NCBI GenBank assembly: GCA_963737365.1
Contig: CAVTSD010000001.1
Coordinates: 1,550,001-1,614,000 of the forward strand
Source: Roseiarcus sp963737365
GTDB lineage: Bacteria; Pseudomonadota; Alphaproteobacteria; Rhizobiales; Beijerinckiaceae
Length of the DNA stretch: 64,000 nt
Direction of reading: 5' to 3'
Below are positions 28,340-36,760 of this stretch, in pieces; within the stretch, counting starts at the first letter, position 1; each line of letters begins with the position of its first letter. The notes beneath the pieces were generated by a model, which worked only from the letters and a program-made list of their open reading frames with translations, ran no database searches and was not told where the DNA came from. The position numbers and the translations under genes are program-made.

Positions 28340-28756
28340 TCACACGTCCTTGCGCGGGCGCTGGGCGTCCCCGTGCTCGCCGATCTTACGGTTCCCCTCA
28401 ATGTTGCGTCCGCCCCTGATCATCATGTCGCGGTATTCCTGCTCGGTCATGCCCGTCATGCTGCCGGCCATCTGCTGGAAGCTCTTGCCGTCGGTCGCGC
28501 CGATCTTGGCGAGGAAATAGATGTTGCCGCCGAGCTCGATGCAGCGGTTGAGATCGCGGGCAAGGACGGCCTGCTTCTGCTCCTCGCTCATCTTCCACTC
28601 ATCGAGATAGGCACGCTCGCCGGCTTTGAAGCGGGCGCGGTTCTCCGCCTTCATCAGCGACATGCAGAACTGGTTCAGCCAATAGCCCTTGCGCGACTGC
28701 TCGGCGTCGAAAACGGTCGTGCCGGGAATCTCCGTGAACGCTTTGTCGAGGGCCAT
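28340..28756 (-). CDS. ligA: Protocatechuate 4,5-dioxygenase alpha subunit
   Basis: 138 residues, helical small subunit of the LigAB enzyme. Typical segments are IPGTTVFDAEQSRKGYWLNQ, FCMSLMKAENRARFKAGERA and GGNIYFLAKIGATDGKSFQQ, then MAGSMTGMTEQEY. It caps the LigB active site and contributes to substrate binding. It lies between ligI (3-bp gap) and ligB (3-bp gap). Length and motifs agree with known LigA. Confidence 0.96.
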   Translation of the reverse strand: MALDKAFTEIPGTTVFDAEQSRKGYWLNQFCMSLMKAENRARFKAGERAYLDEWKMSEEQKQAVLARDLNRCIELGGNIYFLAKIGATDGKSFQQMAGSMTGMTEQEYRDMMIRGGRNIEGNRKIGEHGDAQRPRKDV

Positions 28757-28759
28757 GAT

Positions 28760-29725
28760 TCAGTTTGTCCTCTCCTCAGGCCAATAGAGGCGCGTGGGAT
28801 TGTCGACCAGGAGCAGGTCCTGCAGATCGGCTGCAGGCGCGATATGGGGGATAAAGTCGACCAGAAGCCCGTCGTCTGGCATGTGGTCCTTGAGGTTCGG
28901 ATGCGGCCAGTCGGTGCCCCACAGCACCCGATCCGGAAACTCTTCGACCACTTTGCGCGCAAACGGGACGACGTCGCGATAGGCGTTTGTCTCGCCGTTC
29001 AGCGCGGGGGGACCGGAGACCGACAGGCGCTCGGGGCAGCTCACCTTGCACCAGACATTCTCGTAATCGTTCATGAACTTGAGGAAGCGCTTGAATTCCG
29101 GACCGTCGACGGGCTTCGTCACGTCCGGCCGGCCCATGTGGTCGACAACGATGTCGGCCGGCAGCTCGGAGAAGAAATCCGCAAGCTCGGGCAGGTCCGC
29201 CGCCTCGAAATAGACGACAATATGCCAGCCGTGCTCGATCACGCGCTCGGTGATGGCTTTGAGTTCGTCCATCGGCGTGAAGTCGACCAGCCGTTTGATG
29301 AAATTGAACCGTACGCCGCGCACGCCCGCCGCATCGAGCCGCTTGAGCTCCGCGGCGCTCACGTCGCGGCGCACCGTCGCGACGCCGCGCGCTCGGCCAT
29401 TGCTGGAGAGAAGCGCGTCGACCATCGCGCTGTTGTCGGCCCCATGACACGTCGCCTGCACGATGACGTTGCGATCGAAGCCCAGATGGTCGCGCAACGC
29501 GAACAATTGCGCCTTGCTAGCGTCGCAGGGGGTGTATTTGCGCTCGGGCGCATAAGGGAATTCGGCCCCCGGCCCAAACACATGGCAATGCGCGTCGACG
29601 GCTCCCGGGGGCAGCGCGAAGCTCGGCTTGCTCGGCCCCTCATACCAGTCGAGCCAGCCTTTGGTCTTCTCGAACGGCCCGGTGACAGGTTTAGCCGCGG
29701 CGTTCACGGCGCCTTCAGTCGACAT
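28760..29725 (-). CDS. ligI: 2-pyrone-4,6-dicarboxylate hydrolase
   Basis: 321 residues from ATG 29725 (the longer open frame upstream is in ligK). Amidohydrolase-superfamily fold: GAVDAHCHVFGPGAEFPYAP (H-x-H motif), VRGVRFNFIKRLVDF, IVVDHMGRPDVTKP and LWGTDWPHPNLKDHMPDDG with the general-base Asp. It opens the pyrone ring made by LigC to give 4-oxalomesaconate. It overlaps ligK by 11 bp and precedes ligA by 3 bp. Metal-independent in known homologues. Confidence 0.95.
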   Translation of the reverse strand: MSTEGAVNAAAKPVTGPFEKTKGWLDWYEGPSKPSFALPPGAVDAHCHVFGPGAEFPYAPERKYTPCDASKAQLFALRDHLGFDRNVIVQATCHGADNSAMVDALLSSNGRARGVATVRRDVSAAELKRLDAAGVRGVRFNFIKRLVDFTPMDELKAITERVIEHGWHIVVYFEAADLPELADFFSELPADIVVDHMGRPDVTKPVDGPEFKRFLKFMNDYENVWCKVSCPERLSVSGPPALNGETNAYRDVVPFARKVVEEFPDRVLWGTDWPHPNLKDHMPDDGLLVDFIPHIAPAADLQDLLLVDNPTRLYWPEERTN

Positions 29726-30398
29726 ATTTGAGTCCCGCCTTTTCGAGCGGCTCGCGCATCTTGTACATGTCGAGACCGAGCACGCCGGCGGCGAGCTCGG
29801 CGCGCTTGCCGCCCTCGTTGGCTTCGCGCGCTTTCGCCGCTTCGGCGGTTCGGCTCGCCCATTCCGCCGGCACCACGACCACGCCGTCGTCATCGGCGAC
29901 GATCGCGTCGCCCGGATTGACCGCGGCGCCCGCGCAGACGATGGGAATATTGACCGAGCCCAAGGTCGCTTTCACCGTGCCTTTGGCGCTGACGCACTTG
30001 CTCCAGACGGGAAAGCCCATCTCGGTCAGCGTCTTCACGTCGCGCACGCCGGCGTCGATGATCAGGGCTTTCGCGCCCCGCGCCCTGAAGCTCGTCGCCA
30101 GGAGATCGCCGAAATAGCCGTCGGTGCATTCGGCGGTGATCGCGGCGACCACGATGTCGCCGGGCTCGATCTGCTCGGCTGCAACATGCATCATCCAATT
30201 GTCGCCGGGATGCAGGAGAACCGTGACCGCCGTTCCGGAAACGAGCGCGCCCGGATAGATCGGCCGCATATAGGGCTTCATGAGCCCGACGCGCCCCATC
30301 GCCTCATGCACGGTCGCGACGCCATAGCGCCCGAGCTCTTCGACCGCGGCGCGTTCCGCTCGCTTGACCTTGCGCCTGACGACGCCGAGTTCGGTCAT
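29715..30398 (-). CDS. ligK: 4-carboxy-4-hydroxy-2-oxoadipate aldolase (RraA-like)
   Basis: 227 residues of the RraA/class II aldolase type. HPGDNWMMHVAAEQIEPGDI and AITAECTDGYFGDLLATSFR (Gly-rich and metal region), then IIDAGVRDVKTLTEMGFPVW (Arg-Asp pyruvate/metal site) are characteristic of LigK/ProA aldolases. It cleaves the final pathway intermediate to pyruvate and oxaloacetate. It is the first gene of the operon, so the promoter should lie in 30399-30645; a GAGGAAG site precedes the ATG. Confidence 0.94.
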   Translation of the reverse strand: MTELGVVRRKVKRAERAAVEELGRYGVATVHEAMGRVGLMKPYMRPIYPGALVSGTAVTVLLHPGDNWMMHVAAEQIEPGDIVVAAITAECTDGYFGDLLATSFRARGAKALIIDAGVRDVKTLTEMGFPVWSKCVSAKGTVKATLGSVNIPIVCAGAAVNPGDAIVADDDGVVVVPAEWASRTAEAAKAREANEGGKRAELAAGVLGLDMYKMREPLEKAGLKYVD

Positions 30399-30645
30399 CG
30401 CTTCCTCCTCGCACCCCTACGCGCTGCGCGTCGTGTAGACGCGGACCGACCCGTCCACTTCATAGTCCTGATGCCAAGCGGGGCGCAACGTAGCCCCTGC
30501 GCGCCGCGGGTAGACCGTGCGGCGCCCCGGTGAGACTGCAACCGCAGCAAACGGAAGAGATCTGCGCTACCCGAACTATCCTGCCTACGATTGTAGTCTG
30601 TAAGAAAGTGAAGCATCATTGGGGCGGTAGCGCGGGGGGATCGCG

Positions 30646-30867
30646 ATGCAATCCGAGGCCAGCGAAACAGATTATCTCGTCGTCGGAGCCGGCGCCACCG
30701 CCATGGCGCAGACCGTGGAGAAAAGAATGCGCTTTGCGACCCCGGCGCCGAGTCCGGCGGAGCCGGTGGACTGGCTGCGGATGTGGGGGCCGACCCTGCG
30801 CAATACGGCGCGATGGCGCCAGCGCCCCGACCTCGACGCCTGGCTGCGCGACTGCAGTCTGATTTGA
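30646..30867 (+). pseudogene. Probable remnant of an FAD-dependent oxidoreductase
   Basis: 73-residue frame. Its N-terminus (SETDYLVVGAGATAMA) is the beta-alpha-beta FAD-binding start of flavin oxidoreductases, but only about 20 residues of it remain; the rest (GPTLRNTARWRQRPDLDAWL, then RDCSLI) resembles the C-terminal tail of the same class. The pattern is what a large internal deletion would leave. The parent family is an inference. The following 298 bp (30868-31165) show no gene. Confidence 0.4.
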
Positions 30868-31165
30868 TGAATTCTTTCCTTCGGGGCGTTCGGCCTGGCG
30901 ATGTACAGAAATTGGCGTTGCTCAAACGGATGGGCGAAACGGGAGCCGCAGCGGCATCGCGAATTCCTTTTCTGTTGTCGGCCTGAAAAGGACAACGCCA
31001 GTCCGCGGCCGACCTTCGTATCGAGAGACAGACGTTCGTGGGCTTGGGAGGCGCGTCCCTTCCGTAAGGCGACGGCCCCTGGGCTTCACAAGAGAGAGGA
31101 TCGCACCGGAAACTCGAGCTCCGCCGTGAGCAAAGTCTCCCCGCTAGCAAAAAACTCTTATGCTC

Positions 31166-31522
31166 TCAACTTTTAAGCCACCGGGTTGCCTCGTTTTCTT
31201 CCCCCTTGTCGAATGTCCTCACCTCCGGGTGAAGAAGGACCTTTACGGCGCCCACGAGCCAGCGTTGCCAGTCGTGTCGCGCAATGATTGCGATGCGCTC
31301 GACCTTTTGTTGATGCGCCTTGACGAATGTCACGTGTTTTTCGAGGGCGTTGATGTTCTCCCAGCCGTCCACGCGGGAGGCATCGATAAGCAACCTGATT
31401 AGGCCGTTTTGCTTGATGAGCGCTTCGACTTGCGGGGCCAACTCCAAAAAGTCGTCCGCGTTTAATTTCCCCGGTGCAATGATCTTCAGTACGCCCGGAG
31501 CGATGACATCAGTCTTGATCAT
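31166..31522 (-). CDS. SpoIIAA-like (STAS/SEC14-like) protein
   Basis: 118 residues. The order APGVLKIIAPGKLNADDFLE, LIRLLIDASRVDGWENINAL, KVERIAIIARHDWQRWL and VRTFDKGEENEATRWL matches the SpoIIAA-like/DUF3478 family, whose structures resemble STAS and CRAL-TRIO domains and may bind lipid-like ligands. No membrane segment. It may be cotranscribed with the BON protein gene downstream or be independent; 93 bp of spacing separates it from that gene. Confidence 0.82.
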   Translation of the reverse strand: MIKTDVIAPGVLKIIAPGKLNADDFLELAPQVEALIKQNGLIRLLIDASRVDGWENINALEKHVTFVKAHQQKVERIAIIARHDWQRWLVGAVKVLLHPEVRTFDKGEENEATRWLKS

Positions 31523-31615
31523 GTAGGGTCTCGCGTTCGAGGTGGCGACATCGCGACACCCGCCGCCGCTCGCCGAGGGCCTTAAATGACTAGTTTGCGA
31601 TCCTACGGCGCGGGA

Positions 31616-31885
31616 TCAGTGCTCGACGGTAATGAGATTGGTGATCTCAATGACGCCCGGAGTGGTCGTTGCGCACTGCTCCGCCCACTTGCTCTGGGAG
31701 CCGCGCGCGACCGTGCCGCTGAGCACAGCGCGTCCGTGGCTGACCTCCACTTTCACCTGATCATGAGGTACGCCGGGATGTCGATGGAGCGCATTGAGGA
31801 CGGCGGCCAGAGTCGCCTCGTCGGCAGAAGTGTCGCCATAGGGATAGCACAAATGGCCGTCGTGTCCCGGAACATTGGGGGTCAT
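31616..31885 (-). CDS. BON-domain protein
   Basis: 89 residues consisting of one BON domain: DEATLAAVLNALHRHPGVPH, then VKVEVSHGRAVLSGTVARGS and VIEITNLITVEH. BON domains bind membranes or other surfaces, often in osmotic-stress proteins. There is no signal peptide in this reading, so cytoplasmic or partly missing start. Not otherwise identifiable. Confidence 0.75.
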   Translation of the reverse strand: MTPNVPGHDGHLCYPYGDTSADEATLAAVLNALHRHPGVPHDQVKVEVSHGRAVLSGTVARGSQSKWAEQCATTTPGVIEITNLITVEH

Positions 31886-31986
31886 GATTCCTCCTCATAG
31901 ATTCCCAACCTGTGGGGGATATTATTAGCCCTAATCGAGCCTTTACATCTTGATCTATATCACGAGACACCTGAAGATTGCGCCGC

Positions 31987-32550
31987 TTATTCGGGCAGGA
32001 GACCGGCTACGCGATAGCCGTCGATCAAGCTGTCGTAGAGCGCGATATCCGCTCTGCTTCGGGCAATGAGTTGCGCGCCGGCGACAGCGGCGAAGATGGC
32101 GCGCGCTCTCTGTTCGCTTTCCCCGGCGTCGACCACAGCCGCAGCGGACAGGAGCCTGCTCAGCCAGGCTGTGTTGACATCGGCGAAGACCTGCACTTCC
32201 TGCTTCACCGCTTCCGGCAGGTCGTCATATTCGGCGGCCATGAAGCTGCACAGGCACATGCCGTTCCCCGTCGCAAGCGCCTTGCGAAACACCTCGGGAT
32301 AGCGACGCAGGCAAAGGAGCGGATCTAGAGTTTCGGCCAGCATGGACTCGAGACCGGCCGCAGTGTCCTGCCAATAGCGCCTCGCCACTGCTGCGCCGAG
32401 ATCGGCCTTGCTTGGGAAGTGGTGGTAGAGACTTGCGGCCTTGATGCCCACCTCATCCGCGAGATCGCGGAAATTCAAGCCGTTGTAACCATGCGCCTGC
32501 GCCGCTCGTTTGGCCGCCGCCAGAATGGCTTCCCGAGAGCTTGACCTCAT
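31987..32550 (-). CDS. TetR/AcrR family transcriptional regulator
   Basis: About 187 residues from ATG 32550 (alternative GTG/ATG to 32568). The HTH is clear: REAILAAAKRAAQAHGYNGL, NFRDLADEVGIKAASLYHHF, PSKADLGAAVARRYW. The C-terminal ligand domain has several Cys/Met residues (GMCLCSFMAAEY) as in NemR-like sensors of electrophiles. It is divergent from a glutathione S-transferase gene and two matching CTACC-N8-G[GA]TAG sites lie between, so it very likely represses both. Confidence 0.92.
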   Translation of the reverse strand: MRSSSREAILAAAKRAAQAHGYNGLNFRDLADEVGIKAASLYHHFPSKADLGAAVARRYWQDTAAGLESMLAETLDPLLCLRRYPEVFRKALATGNGMCLCSFMAAEYDDLPEAVKQEVQVFADVNTAWLSRLLSAAAVVDAGESEQRARAIFAAVAGAQLIARSRADIALYDSLIDGYRVAGLLPE

Positions 32551-32578
32551 TGCGCGCCTCACCCTCACCCCGACTCAC

Positions 32579-32596
32579 CTACCAAGTGATAGATAG
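32579..32596. promoter_or_regulatory. Predicted TetR operator 1
   Basis: CTACC-N8-GATAG, 29 bp upstream of the tetR start. It shares spacing and half-sites with the better palindrome at 32632-32649, so the two are read as a pair of binding sites for the adjacent regulator. Confidence 0.55.
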
Positions 32597-32599
32597 ACG

Positions 32600-32628
32600 T
32601 TGACCGCTGCCATTTGAAGCTCTATGTC
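32600..32628 (+). promoter_or_regulatory. Predicted GST promoter
   Basis: TTGACC (32600-32605), a 17-bp spacer and TATGTC (32623-32628). It sits between the two predicted operators, so binding at 32632-32649 would cover the start of transcription. Confidence 0.45.
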
Positions 32629-32631
32629 AGC

Positions 32632-32649
32632 CTACCATCTGACAGGTAG
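32632..32649. promoter_or_regulatory. Predicted TetR operator 2
   Basis: CTACC-N8-GGTAG, a perfect 5-bp palindrome ending 9 bp before the GST start codon and just downstream of the predicted -10. The same architecture recurs at 32579. Confidence 0.65.
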
Positions 32650-32658
32650 AGGTATGGC

Positions 32659-33366
32659 ATGAGCTCCCACGTCACCAGTTTCGACCCAAACAACCTGGCC
32701 ACGATGAAGATCTACGATTTTCCCACAGGCCCTTATCCGGCCCGCGTCCGTATCGCCTTAGCCGAGAAGAACCTGCAATCGCGCGTCCGGTTCGAGACGG
32801 TCGATCTGTACAAAGGCGAGCACAAAAAGCCCGAGTTCATCGCCGCCAAGAACTATTCCGGCACGCTGCCGGTGCTTGAACTCGACGACGGGACCCTGAT
32901 CGCCGAGTGCACGGCGATTACCGAATACCTCGACGCGCTTGATGGCGCTCCAACTCTCACCGGAACGACGCCGCGCGAAAAGGGCTTGATTCACATGATG
33001 AACAAGCGCGCCGAGTTGGAGCTGCTCGACGCTGTCAGCGTTTATTTCCACCACGCGACGCCAGGTCTCGGGCCCGATGTGGAGATTTACCAGAACGCCG
33101 AGTGGGGGCTTCGTCAGCGCGATAAAGCCGTGAGGGGGATGCGCTATTTCAATGGCGTACTGAAAAAGCAGCCGTTCGTCGCCGGCGAAGCCTTCTCGAT
33201 GGCCGACATCACGGTCATCGGCGGCCTGATCTTTGCGGGCCTCGTGAAGCTGCCGGCGCCTGCCGATTGCGAAGCGCTTCAGGCCTGGTACGCGAGGATG
33301 CAGGACCGTCCCAGCGTCAAGAACCGCGTGACGATGTCAGAAGGTCGGCGCGGACGTATGCCCTGA
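32659..33366 (+). CDS. Glutathione S-transferase family protein
   Basis: 235 residues (a start at the internal MKIYDFPTG, residue 16, is also possible). The thioredoxin-like domain has MKIYDFPTGPYPARVRIALA, SGTLPVLELDDGTLIAECTA with the cis-Pro and the glutathione-contacting Glu/Cys region, then an all-helical C-terminal domain (FVAGEAFSMADITVIGGLIF, the N-capping box). It conjugates or reduces electrophiles in the cytoplasm. Probably controlled by the divergent TetR regulator. Confidence 0.92.
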   Translation: MSSHVTSFDPNNLATMKIYDFPTGPYPARVRIALAEKNLQSRVRFETVDLYKGEHKKPEFIAAKNYSGTLPVLELDDGTLIAECTAITEYLDALDGAPTLTGTTPREKGLIHMMNKRAELELLDAVSVYFHHATPGLGPDVEIYQNAEWGLRQRDKAVRGMRYFNGVLKKQPFVAGEAFSMADITVIGGLIFAGLVKLPAPADCEALQAWYARMQDRPSVKNRVTMSEGRRGRMP

Positions 33367-33512
33367 CCACCGCCGCGAGACCGGGCCGCGGCGTCCGGTG
33401 CGATGGTGATGACAGGAACAACATAGCCAAACCCGATGAACAGCGGTGACACTTGTCTACCTTCGGGCTGATGGCTTTGCTCGCACCGCTTTGATCGTCA
33501 GCGACGACGCGA

Positions 33513-34145
33513 TTATCGTTCGGTTACAAGAATTTCGACCGGACCGCCGGACTGGGGAGGCACAGCCGCCGAGAGGTTCGCGCGATATGTCGCAAGAATC
33601 TGCTGGTAGACAGTTTGTGGGCTCGGAGTGCAAACCGGGGCCCGGATATCGGCGAGCGAAGTCGGAACGATGTGCAGGCCATGTTGTTCGAGTTGATCGC
33701 GCAGTTCCACGAAGCGACGTTCGTCTTTGTCTGCTGCGAGCGCCAGAAAAGCCTCCGCGATGCAACTGCCGGGTAGAACGGAAAAGTCTCCCTTGCGGTC
33801 GAATCGAACGATCGGTGCGGCGTCGATTGTAAAATTCGTTGGGCCGAACCAATAGCTGAGCGCTGCGCCATCGCCACACTCCGCCACGAAGCCGCTGTAG
33901 CGAAACATGTCGGTCATGGCTTGCGCGCGCGCAGCGCGCTCCAGGCCGGTAAGGTCGGCTCGACCAGAAGACTCCACTAAGACTTGCGCTGGCGCCTGGT
34001 CGCCTGCAAGAAATCGAATACGCAACGGGTCGCTCGCCTCGCCGGCGCTCCATTGCATTTCAAGCAGGAGGCGGAGATCCGCGGGCGCCACGCGGCCGCC
34101 CAGATGGAACTTAAAGAAGTCGCTGATTAGAGCAGATTGCGTCAT
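33513..34145 (-). CDS. Hypothetical protein, 210 residues
   Basis: A soluble protein with no signal peptide or membrane segment and balanced composition (MTQSALISDFFKFHLGGRVA, FVAECGDGAALSYWFGPTNF, FDRKGDFSVLPGSCIAEAFL). GGGAG precedes the start. I do not recognise a family. Base composition resembles the neighbours. It is isolated: the next gene upstream begins more than 700 bp away. Confidence 0.6.
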   Translation of the reverse strand: MTQSALISDFFKFHLGGRVAPADLRLLLEMQWSAGEASDPLRIRFLAGDQAPAQVLVESSGRADLTGLERAARAQAMTDMFRYSGFVAECGDGAALSYWFGPTNFTIDAAPIVRFDRKGDFSVLPGSCIAEAFLALAADKDERRFVELRDQLEQHGLHIVPTSLADIRAPVCTPSPQTVYQQILATYRANLSAAVPPQSGGPVEILVTER

Positions 34146-34580
34146 CCCGACGTCTCCCGGAAATAGACAAGGATTTTCACACTGCGCCGCGGCTCCAGTT
34201 CGCAGATCCGTTCAAGCAAGGCGCCTGAAAGGACGACGCGAGAGCGCGACAAAGCCTTCGCGTCGAACGATACACGCCGGTGGCTCAGAGTGCGCGCCCC
34301 TTCATGAGGCGAAGGCCCGCTGATCCAGGTCCGAACGGCTTCCTGGAATGCTGGCGTTTATCGATATCGGCTCTATAGCCTTAACCGTTGACGAGGCTGT
34401 GATTCTGTTTTCCGTCCTGGCCGGGCCGACCCGGCAATCCACGAGAACACTGCGGCCCTGTTGTAAGCCTCTAAAACTGGGTGAGAGATTTGTGACGCAG
34501 CGTGGCTGGCCGGCTCAAGGCGCCCCATGACGGCTTTCCCAATTCACCCAGACCCGCAGCGAACGCAATAAGAGCCGGGA
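34146..34580. other. Gene-free stretch before repeat copy 2
   Basis: No credible gene in 435 bp. A CTGGGTGA (about 34468) / TCACCCAG (about 34545) inverted pair is seen, too far apart to be a simple hairpin. Together with the repeat, 34146-34911 is the longest non-coding tract here, separating ligJ from the TetR/GST region. Confidence 0.5.
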
Positions 34581-34855
34581 TCTAGTTGTGTAAAGCGGAA
34601 TATCGTGCTATTGATTTTGGGTTGCAGAATCCGTCTCGCGACTGGCGGCAGACCGATGAGAGAACAGGAAAGAATGGCGCGCGGGGTAGGCTTGACCGCA
34701 ACCTGAGAGGCGAGTTGGAGGAACGGCCGCAATTTTTTTACTCCAAACGCTTGTAACCCATTGAAAAGGCTCGATTCAAAAAAATAAGCGCTAGTAAACG
34801 CCAGCACTTTTACTAACGTTTACTAGCGTTTAGGCGCTTTTAGTGGCGTTTAAGT
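34581..34855 (+). repeat. Dispersed repeat, copy 2 (about 275 bp)
   Basis: Same orientation and order of blocks as 255-545: a weaker promoter-like head (TTGTGT 34586-34591, 17 bp, TATTGA 34609-34614), CGACTGGCGGCAGACCGATG block, CAACCTGAGA, then ATTTTTTTACTCCAA, CATTGAAAAG and the AT-rich hairpin tail with GCGTTTA words. The copies are diverged but clearly related. It ends about 57 bp downstream of ligJ. One frame would end EERPQFFYSKRL-stop, but copy 1 has no matching open frame. Confidence 0.75.
34789..34828 (+). other. Conserved hairpin in repeat copy 2
   Basis: CGCTAGTAAACG (34789-34800) pairs perfectly with CGTTTACTAGCG (34817-34828) around a 16-nt loop. It corresponds to the 14-bp hairpin at 474-511; the inner C-G/G-C pairs are new relative to copy 1, and an outer A-T has become G-T, so pairing is preserved. 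Confidence 0.7.
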
Positions 34856-34911
34856 TGCTGCGGAATTCGCGGTCTGGTTGTATCGATGGCGCAAGGCCGG
34901 CGGGGCTCGCG

Positions 34912-35940
34912 CTATCGGCCTTGGGCCTTGAGCGCCTGGTCGAGACGCGGATAGACCCGCCGGGCGTTGCCCTCATAGACCTTGTGGCGCTCGTCGGGGC
35001 TGAGATTCCCGGTCGCCTCAATGTAACGCTTGGTGTCGTCGTAATGATGGCCGGTCTCAGGATCGATGCCGCGCACTGCGCCGATCATCTCGCTGGCGAA
35101 GAGGATGTTGTCGACCGGGATCACCTTGGTCAGGAGATCGACGCCCGGCTGATGATAGACGCAGGTGTCGAAGAAGACGTTCTTCAGGAGCTGCTCGGTG
35201 AGCAGCGGCTTCTTCAATTCCTGCGCGAGACCGCGGTAGCGTCCCCAGTGATAGGGCGCGGCGCCGCCGCCGTGCGGAACGACGAAGCGCAGGGTCGGGA
35301 AATCCTCGAACAGCGCTCCTTGAATGAACTGCATGACCGCCGTCGTATCAGCGTTGATGTAGTGAGCGCCCGTCGTGTGGAAGCAGGCGTTGCAGCTCGT
35401 CGAGACATGCACCATCGCCGGGATGTCCCACTCGATCATCTTTTCGTAGATCGGGTACCACCAGCGGTCCGTGAGCGGCGGGCTTGTCCAGTGGCCGCCT
35501 GAGGGATCGGGGTTGAGGTTGATGGCGACGAAGCCGTAGTCGCGGACGCATCGCTCGAGTTCGGGGATGCATGTCTTCGGATCGACGCCCGGGCTCTGCG
35601 GCAGCATCGCCGCGCCGATGAAATGGTCGGGAAAGAGCTTCGAGACGCGGAAGCAGAGCTCGTTGCAGATCGAGGCCCAGGTTGAGCTCACAGCGAAATC
35701 GCCGATGTGATGGGCCATGAAGCTCGCGCGCGGGCTGAAGATCGTGAGGTCGCAGCCGCGCTCCTTCATCAGGCGCAACTGGTTCGTCTCGATCAACTCG
35801 CGAAGCTCGTCGTCGCTGATCTTGAGTTCCGCGACCTTGGGCGCCTCAGCCGGGTCCTTGATGCCGGCGATCTGCCGGTTGCGCCACGCCTCGAGCGCCT
35901 TGGGAGCAGTCGTGTAATGCCCGTGGCAGTCGATGATCAT
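34912..35940 (-). CDS. ligJ: 4-oxalomesaconate hydratase
   Basis: 342 residues, amidohydrolase-like. MIIDCHGHYTTAPKALEAWR (metal H-x-H), MKERGCDLTIFSPRASFMAH, HVSTSCNACFHTTGAHYINA, RFVVPHGGGAAPYHWGRYRG and the ending VYEGNARRVYPRLD match LigJ, which hydrates 4-oxalomesaconate to the substrate of LigK. AGGAGG lies upstream of the ATG. It is on the same strand as the ligK operon but about 4.5 kb upstream, with a TetR/GST pair and non-coding repeat between. Confidence 0.94.
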   Translation of the reverse strand: MIIDCHGHYTTAPKALEAWRNRQIAGIKDPAEAPKVAELKISDDELRELIETNQLRLMKERGCDLTIFSPRASFMAHHIGDFAVSSTWASICNELCFRVSKLFPDHFIGAAMLPQSPGVDPKTCIPELERCVRDYGFVAINLNPDPSGGHWTSPPLTDRWWYPIYEKMIEWDIPAMVHVSTSCNACFHTTGAHYINADTTAVMQFIQGALFEDFPTLRFVVPHGGGAAPYHWGRYRGLAQELKKPLLTEQLLKNVFFDTCVYHQPGVDLLTKVIPVDNILFASEMIGAVRGIDPETGHHYDDTKRYIEATGNLSPDERHKVYEGNARRVYPRLDQALKAQGR

Positions 35941-36004
35941 GCGCGTGCCTCCTGGTGGAACACGTCCAACGTCGGAGGCCGCCGGTCAAGGTCGGCGCGG
36001 GCGA

Positions 36005-36577
36005 TCAGAATGGATTCCAGGTCGCCCGCTGCGTAAATTTGAGATAATTGAGGTTGATCCCGAGCCGCCATCCCAGCCCGGTCCGGATGGGAACCACGAC
36101 CACGCCCTTGGCGCCGACCGCGGTAAAGCCCAGGCCTCCAATGAAATAGGCCGACCCGTCCAACCCTCCGAAGCGATCGAAAATCGCCCCGGTGTCGGGC
36201 AGGTTATAGACCAGCATCATGGTCCGGTCGCCGTCGGCGCCGGCGTCAAAACCGATCGACGGCCCTTGCCAGAAGATCGGCTGGTTGCCGGCGTTGCGGG
36301 TATACATCTTGCCTTCGCCGAATCGGAGGCCGCCCACGAATGCGCCGGACGCCTCCTGGCCAAGAATATACGCATTGGGCAGGCCCCAACGACGGCCGGC
36401 TTCTTGAACCCCGTCGGCCAGCCCACGCGACACCGTGCCAAAAAACCGCTGGCCGTCGTTGACGATCTCGTCAGGGGAAAACGGCGCTGGCGCTTCGGCT
36501 CGCGCCGGCGCGGCAAAGCCAACGGCGCCGCTCGCCGCGGCTATGGTCAAAACCTGTCGGCGGGAGATGGTCTTCAT
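36005..36577 (-). CDS. EipA-like envelope protein (DUF1134)
   Basis: 190 residues from ATG 36577, chosen by the strong GAAGGAGG site and the signal peptide MKTISRRQVLTIAAASGAVG (twin-Arg SRRQVL, so Tat export is possible). The mature part has GLPNAYILGQEASGAFVGGL, RNAGNQPIFWQGPSIGFDAG and TMMLVYNLPDTGAIFDRFGG, the DUF1134 pattern of Brucella EipA, a periplasmic protein of envelope integrity. Monocistronic. Confidence 0.85.
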   Translation of the reverse strand: MKTISRRQVLTIAAASGAVGFAAPARAEAPAPFSPDEIVNDGQRFFGTVSRGLADGVQEAGRRWGLPNAYILGQEASGAFVGGLRFGEGKMYTRNAGNQPIFWQGPSIGFDAGADGDRTMMLVYNLPDTGAIFDRFGGLDGSAYFIGGLGFTAVGAKGVVVVPIRTGLGWRLGINLNYLKFTQRATWNPF

Positions 36578-36760
36578 TGCGACCTCCTTCGAGGCGATCG
36601 AAATTCGGGCGCGACTCAGCGCTCGGCGAAACCTCCGTCCGCGCGCGACGCGCTGACGAATGGTCAATCATCTCCCAGTCGAGTTGACAGAAAATTAATG
36701 ATGGCGGCTTTTTTGCCACCAGGTCGGCGCGAAGGCCGAAGCGCTTACGGACGGCCTCGC

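Noticed and set aside
28373..29731. Plus-strand frame of 452 residues
   Set aside because: Antisense to ligA and ligI, which have clear family motifs.
34544..34807. Minus-strand frame of 87 residues over repeat copy 2
   Set aside because: It is antisense to the repeat and not preserved in copy 1.
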